Of a stretch of DNA of 64,000 bases, positions 60,733 through 64,000 are shown one piece after another. The translations under genes and the position numbers were made by a program. How positions within the stretch are numbered: position 1 is the stretch's first letter; the number at the start of each line of letters is the position of its first letter. This DNA comes from Halostagnicola sp. A-GB9-2 (GTDB lineage: Archaea; Halobacteriota; Halobacteria; Halobacteriales; Natrialbaceae), in NCBI RefSeq assembly GCF_030068615.1, contig NZ_JASJOC010000001.1:62001-126000 (forward strand), written 5' to 3'. The notes beneath the pieces were generated by a model, which saw only the letters and a list, made by a program, of their open reading frames with translations, did no database searches and had not been told where the DNA came from.

Positions 60733-60995
60733 TCGCCCACCTCGCGAACGATGATGGCGTCGGTTGGGCAGGCCGCGGCGGCCTGCTGGGCCTCGTCGAT
60801 CCGGTCGTCGTCGAACGTCGCGACGACGCGCTCGTCCGTGTCGGTCACCTCGCCCTCGCAGTCGTAGATTGGATCCGCGTCGGGATCGATCGTCGCCAGC
60901 CCGTCTTCGCCCTCGACGAATCGCGGATCGCGGGTCAGGCAGGCGAAGATGCCGTCGCAGGCGTCCTTCTCGATGGTGATCTCGTAGGCCGGCAT
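60729..60995 (-). CDS. 4Fe-4S ferredoxin-like protein
   Basis: 88 residues. Ligand Cys in YEITIEKDACDGIFACLTRDPRF and AQQAAAACPTDAIIVREV give a single 4Fe-4S site plus a lone Cys in YDCEGEV. The CxxxxxC spacing in the first motif is wider than the usual CxxCxxC. It would supply electrons for cobalamin-ring methylation or chelation steps. It sits 2 bases after the CbiH gene and overlaps the next. Confidence 0.85.
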   Translation of the reverse strand: MPAYEITIEKDACDGIFACLTRDPRFVEGEDGLATIDPDADPIYDCEGEVTDTDERVVATFDDDRIDEAQQAAAACPTDAIIVREVGE

Positions 60996-60997
60996 GG

Positions 60998-62062
60998 TCA
61001 GTAGTCGTATTTCGTCTCGTAGCCGCGAGGCGTGACCATCCGGTCGTCCCAGACGTAGGTTTCCTCGTTGCCGACGACGATGGTCGTCGTCATGTCGATG
61101 ATCTCGCTTTCGCCTAGCTCTTCGAGTTCGCCCAGTTCGGTGATCATCACCTGCTCGTCCTCGCGGCCCGCGCCGTGGACGATGCCGACGGGCGTGTCGG
61201 AGTCGCGGTGGGTGAGCAAGATCTCACAGCACTTCTGGAAGTTCTCGCGGCGCTTGCGACTCCACGGATTGTAGATTGTGATCGTGAAGCTCTCGCTCGC
61301 GACCGAGTGCAGTCGCGACTCGATTTCGGGCATCGGAACCAGATGATCCGAGAGCGAAACCGAGACGGTGTCGTTCACGAGGGGAGCACCGAGACGGGCT
61401 CCACAGGACTGGGCCGCTGGAACGCCGGGGACGACCTCGAAGTTAAGCATCGACGCCGTCGCACCCTTGGACTCGATGATCTCGAGGGCGAGCCCCGCCA
61501 GCGCGTAGACGTTGGGGTCACCGCTGCCGACGATCGCCACGTCGTTGCCCGCGAGCGTGCGGTCGATCGCCTCCTCCGTGCGCGAGACTTCGCCGCACAT
61601 CGGCGTGTCGTACAGCTCGTCGGCCTCCTCGGTAATCTCGTCGGGGATCAGGTCGATGTAAGTCGTGTAGCCGACGATGTGCTCGGCCTCGAGCAGCGCG
61701 GTCTTCGCTCGTTCGGTCATCCCCTCCGGATGGCCAGGGCCGAGCCCGACCGCGATCAGCTGGCCGGGATCGCCCTCGAAGTCCTCGACCGTCGAGCCGA
61801 CCTTTTCGTCCGTTTTCTCCTGCTTGCTCGAAGAGTTCGAGCTTGCGCCGCACTTGGAACTCGAGCCCGATGACGAGGAGTCGGATGATGAGCCGCTCGA
61901 GGAAGACGAAGACGCCCCGCATTTCGAGCTTGAGGCGGATTCGGAGTCGCTCGAGGATTCGGAACTCGCGCCGCACTTCGAGGACGTCTCTTCGGTCTCG
62001 GTTGTCGATGCGCCGCAGTTGGATGCCGATTCGGTTTCGTCCGCGTTGGTGTCAGTACTCAT
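60998..62062 (-). CDS. cbiH: CbiH/CobJ precorrin-3B C17-methyltransferase, with CGAS-repeat N terminus
   Basis: 354 residues. The catalytic domain (from about 95) has LIAVGLGPGHPEGMTERAKTALLEAEHIVGYTTYI, SGDPNVYALAGLALEII, FEVVPGVPAAQSCGARLGAPLVND, and the SAM motif NPWSRKRRENFQ. It moves a methyl to C17 with ring contraction. Residues 1-90 are unusual: Ser/Glu-rich with four copies of (S)-(N/K)-C-G-A-S (SNCGAST, SKCGASSE, SKCGASSS, SKCGASSN). Such Cys repeats may bind metal (Co, Fe-S) but that is inference. The second CbiH paralogue is at 62075. Confidence 0.9.
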   Translation of the reverse strand: MSTDTNADETESASNCGASTTETEETSSKCGASSESSSDSESASSSKCGASSSSSSGSSSDSSSSGSSSKCGASSNSSSKQEKTDEKVGSTVEDFEGDPGQLIAVGLGPGHPEGMTERAKTALLEAEHIVGYTTYIDLIPDEITEEADELYDTPMCGEVSRTEEAIDRTLAGNDVAIVGSGDPNVYALAGLALEIIESKGATASMLNFEVVPGVPAAQSCGARLGAPLVNDTVSVSLSDHLVPMPEIESRLHSVASESFTITIYNPWSRKRRENFQKCCEILLTHRDSDTPVGIVHGAGREDEQVMITELGELEELGESEIIDMTTTIVVGNEETYVWDDRMVTPRGYETKYDY

Positions 62063-62074
62063 TGGCTGTTAGTG

Positions 62075-62989
62075 TTAGAAGTTGTCGACGTCACGCCCGC
62101 CGCGGGGGGTGACGAGGTACGTTCGGTCGTCGTTCTCCCAGGTCTTGGTCTCGTGATTGCCGATGATTAGCGAGGTTCCCATGCCCGAGACCTTGTCGTC
62201 GTGAGCCGTCGCCTCGCCGAGGCTGGTGATGAAGTGGTCCTCGCCGTTCCGGCCGGCGTCTTCGCGGCCGGCGTCGTTGACGATGGCCACGTAGGCGTCG
62301 TCGGTCCGCTCCTCGCGGACGATATCGACCGCCTTCTCGTAGTTTCGCCAGCAGTTGTAGAGGACGATCACGAAGCCGCTGATCGCCGCGGCCCGGAGCT
62401 TCTCCTCGATTTCGTCCCAGCCGCGCCACTTATCCGAAAGCGAAATCGTACAGAAGTCGTTACACAGCGGCGCGCCGACGTTTGCTGCGCCGCCGAGCGC
62501 TGCGGTCAGCCCCGGGACGATTTCGACGGGGATGTCGTTCGCGTCTTCCTCTTCGGCCATCAGGAAGATCAGGTCCGACTTGCCGTAGACCGACGGGTCG
62601 CCACCCGACACGTGGGCGACGTCCTCGCCGTCTCGAACGCGATCGAACGCCTCCTTCGCCAGCTCGATCTGGCGGCCCATCGTCGAGCGGACGATCTGCT
62701 GTTCGAAGCCATCCTCGCGATCGTCTTCGGCTCGCGCTGCGGTGCCATCTTCACGAGTCGCGATTCCGTCGTCGTCCACCGCTTCCTCCGGCGGAAGCGT
62801 TCCGTCGTCCCGGAGGAACGCTTGGTAGAGATCGGAGGCGATCACGCAGTCGGCGGACTCGATCACCGCCTTGGCCTTCGCGGTCATGTGATCCGGCAGG
62901 CCGGGACCGATACCGACCACGTAGAGGGTCCCGTACTCGTCAGGGGTTCCCGAACCCGCTTCGTCCGCAGTGCTCTCAGCGCCGCTCAT
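62075..62989 (-). CDS. cbiH: CbiH/CobJ-type precorrin-3B C17-methyltransferase, paralogue
   Basis: 304 residues. LYVVGIGPGLPDHMTAKAKAVIESADCVIASDLYQ, HVSGGDPSVYGKSDLIFL, VEIVPGLTAALGGAANVGAPLCNDFCTISLSDKWRGWDEI and VIVLYNCWRNYEKAVDIV give the standard SAM-dependent tetrapyrrole methyltransferase core. An acidic insertion (EAVDDDGIATREDGTAARAEDDREDGFEQQ) follows the first SAM-helix and is missing in the paralogue. It overlaps cbiG by 4 bases (62986-62989). Only one enzyme is needed for this step; the two may split precorrin steps. Confidence 0.9.
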   Translation of the reverse strand: MSGAESTADEAGSGTPDEYGTLYVVGIGPGLPDHMTAKAKAVIESADCVIASDLYQAFLRDDGTLPPEEAVDDDGIATREDGTAARAEDDREDGFEQQIVRSTMGRQIELAKEAFDRVRDGEDVAHVSGGDPSVYGKSDLIFLMAEEEDANDIPVEIVPGLTAALGGAANVGAPLCNDFCTISLSDKWRGWDEIEEKLRAAAISGFVIVLYNCWRNYEKAVDIVREERTDDAYVAIVNDAGREDAGRNGEDHFITSLGEATAHDDKVSGMGTSLIIGNHETKTWENDDRTYLVTPRGGRDVDNF

Positions 62990-63987
62990 CTGCCGATCGC
63001 CACCGTGACTTCGTTCTCGTAGCCGAGCTTCTCGAGGACGAGTTCGTTCTCGGCTCCGCCGGCGATCGCACTGGCCTCGGAGACGCCCGGCCAGCCGATC
63101 AGGTCCTTCGAGCGCGAAGGCGTCGGCCCCTCGTGCTCGAGGAGCGTCTCCTTGTCGAAGACGACCACGCCGAGATCGAGTTCGTCCGCGGCCTCGAGCA
63201 GTCCTTCTTCGTCTTCCTTTCGAGTGGCCGTGCCGACGAACTCGACGTCCTCAAAGTCGTAGTCGGTCTCCTCGAGCGCCTGCTCCCAAGCGGCGAGGAA
63301 CGCATCTTTGCTCGCGCCCGAGACGCTTCCGGTGCCCAGCACGATGCCGTCGTCCTTGTTGCGCTTGAGAACCGTCACATCGTCGCCGACGAGGACGGCC
63401 TTCGGCCCCTCGAGCCGTGCGACGGGACCGAGATTGTCGTCGAGCACGGCGAGGTTGGTCTTCACCGTCGAGTCGCCGTTGACCACGTGGGCGTCCATCG
63501 CCTTCGCGCGGGATTCGACGCCCTGCTTGCCGGCGGCCTCGCTCGCGGTGGTCATCGCCGGAACCGCGCCCATCGTCGCCAGATCCTGTGCGACCTGATT
63601 CGCGCCGTGGTGACCGCCCGTGATCGGGATGGCCCAGGTAAGTTCCTCGTCGACGACGCAGATCGCGGGATCCTCCCACTTGTCGTCGAGCAGGTGGGCC
63701 GTCTTTCGCATCGCGATCCCGGAAGCCATCAGGCCGATGAAGCAGTCGTACTCGCCCCATTGCTCCTCGAAGACGTCGCCGTGGTACTCGATGATGTCGA
63801 TGCTCTCGTAGCGGTCGCCGATCTCCGCCTCGATTTCCTCTGCGGTCTCCATCTTCCGACCGAAGGAGATAATCGCGATCTCCTCGGCGACCTCGCCGTC
63901 CGAATCGGCCGTCGAACAGTGACCGCCGGAATCTGTACTCGAACTCGAGTCGTCCGTCCCGTCCGCGTTCTCAGTTCCTGAACTCAT
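62986..63987 (-). CDS. cbiG: Cobalt-precorrin-5A hydrolase CbiG
   Basis: 333 residues. Removes C2 fragment from cobalt-precorrin-5A in the anaerobic route. N-terminal domain EEIAIISFGRKMETAEEIEAEIGDRYESIDIIEYHGDVFEEQWGEYDCFIGLMASGIAMRKTAHLLDDKWEDPAICVVDEELTWAIPITGGHHGANQ and C-terminal GIVLGTGSVSGASKDAFLAAWEQALEETDYDFEDVEFVGTATRKEDE match CbiG. A Ser-rich acidic N terminus (SSSSTDSGGHCSTADSDGE) precedes it. Start ATG 63987; further upstream genes lie outside the window. Confidence 0.93.
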   Translation of the reverse strand: MSSGTENADGTDDSSSSTDSGGHCSTADSDGEVAEEIAIISFGRKMETAEEIEAEIGDRYESIDIIEYHGDVFEEQWGEYDCFIGLMASGIAMRKTAHLLDDKWEDPAICVVDEELTWAIPITGGHHGANQVAQDLATMGAVPAMTTASEAAGKQGVESRAKAMDAHVVNGDSTVKTNLAVLDDNLGPVARLEGPKAVLVGDDVTVLKRNKDDGIVLGTGSVSGASKDAFLAAWEQALEETDYDFEDVEFVGTATRKEDEEGLLEAADELDLGVVVFDKETLLEHEGPTPSRSKDLIGWPGVSEASAIAGGAENELVLEKLGYENEVTVAIGR

Positions 63988-64000
63988 ATTAAAACCTCTC

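Overview
This window is a chromosomal segment of an extremely halophilic archaeon (class Halobacteria; the gene repertoire fits a Natrialbales-like genus such as Natrinema, Haloterrigena or Natronorubrum, but the genus is an inference). The evidence is acidic proteomes rich in Asp/Glu, high GC with many GTG starts, TATA boxes about 25 bases before starts, an archaeal SRP 7S RNA, archaeal-type FEN1, Rnp4, Trm112, UPF0058, HalOD1, DICT and UPF/DUF families confined to haloarchaea, and archaeal ether-lipid prenyltransferase.

Layout. 1-6.2 kb: nickel regulator NikR (cut by the window edge), a cupin, and fatty-acid/acyl-CoA oxidation genes (two acyl-CoA dehydrogenases and a fused 3-hydroxyacyl-CoA dehydrogenase/enoyl-CoA hydratase). 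6.3-8.0 kb: an IS200/IS605 right-end scar and an RNA-linked operon (rnp4, yhbY, mscS). 8.4-14.0 kb: a tandemly duplicated two-gene cassette, each with a Tat-lipoprotein that looks like a circularly permuted family 5 solute-binding protein, translationally coupled to a PAP2-type membrane phosphatase; there is no permease or ATPase. 14.1-31.2 kb: mostly housekeeping genes (CbiX, DR2241, Trm112, PurA, Trm9-like methyltransferase, an iron-type ABC ATPase with a DtxR-like operator, FEN1) with signalling proteins and tRNA-Gly. 31.2-39.8 kb: small regulators, a second IS200/IS605 right-end scar, the SRP RNA, a potassium channel/TrkA protein, cysteine synthase and the UbiA-type archaeol synthase.

An accessory island starts at tRNA-Arg(TCG) at 39951. 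Copies of the tRNA 3' end recur near 40118, 45661 and 49284, each of the last two preceded by the same roughly 115-base flank and a decayed tyrosine-recombinase gene. This describes two tandem, now immobile, integrated elements. The first carries a broken IS6-family insertion and an intact A+T-rich McrBC-type restriction pair; the second carries an IS5-type fragment and two alpha/beta hydrolases. Beyond it (49.3-53.2 kb) lie a regulator, a methyltransferase, a detached C-terminal fragment of cytochrome oxidase subunit I, an SDR and a small STAS-like protein.

53.3-56.8 kb holds a four-gene operon of very acidic, low-complexity proteins, two with glycine-zipper blocks and one with a conserved LLGNLL-type domain; its function is unknown. 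57.0-64.0 kb is an anaerobic-type cobalamin operon on the minus strand: cbiG, two cbiH-like methyltransferases, ferredoxin, a LAGLIDADG-like protein, a CbiX-ferredoxin fusion, DUF3209 and a beta-propeller protein.

The most unusual signals are the permuted binding-protein/PAP2 cassettes, the tRNA-trailing hairpins whose stems covary around an invariant loop and end in a T-arm copy, the acidic glycine-zipper operon, and the Cys-Gly-Ala-Ser repeats at the head of one CbiH.
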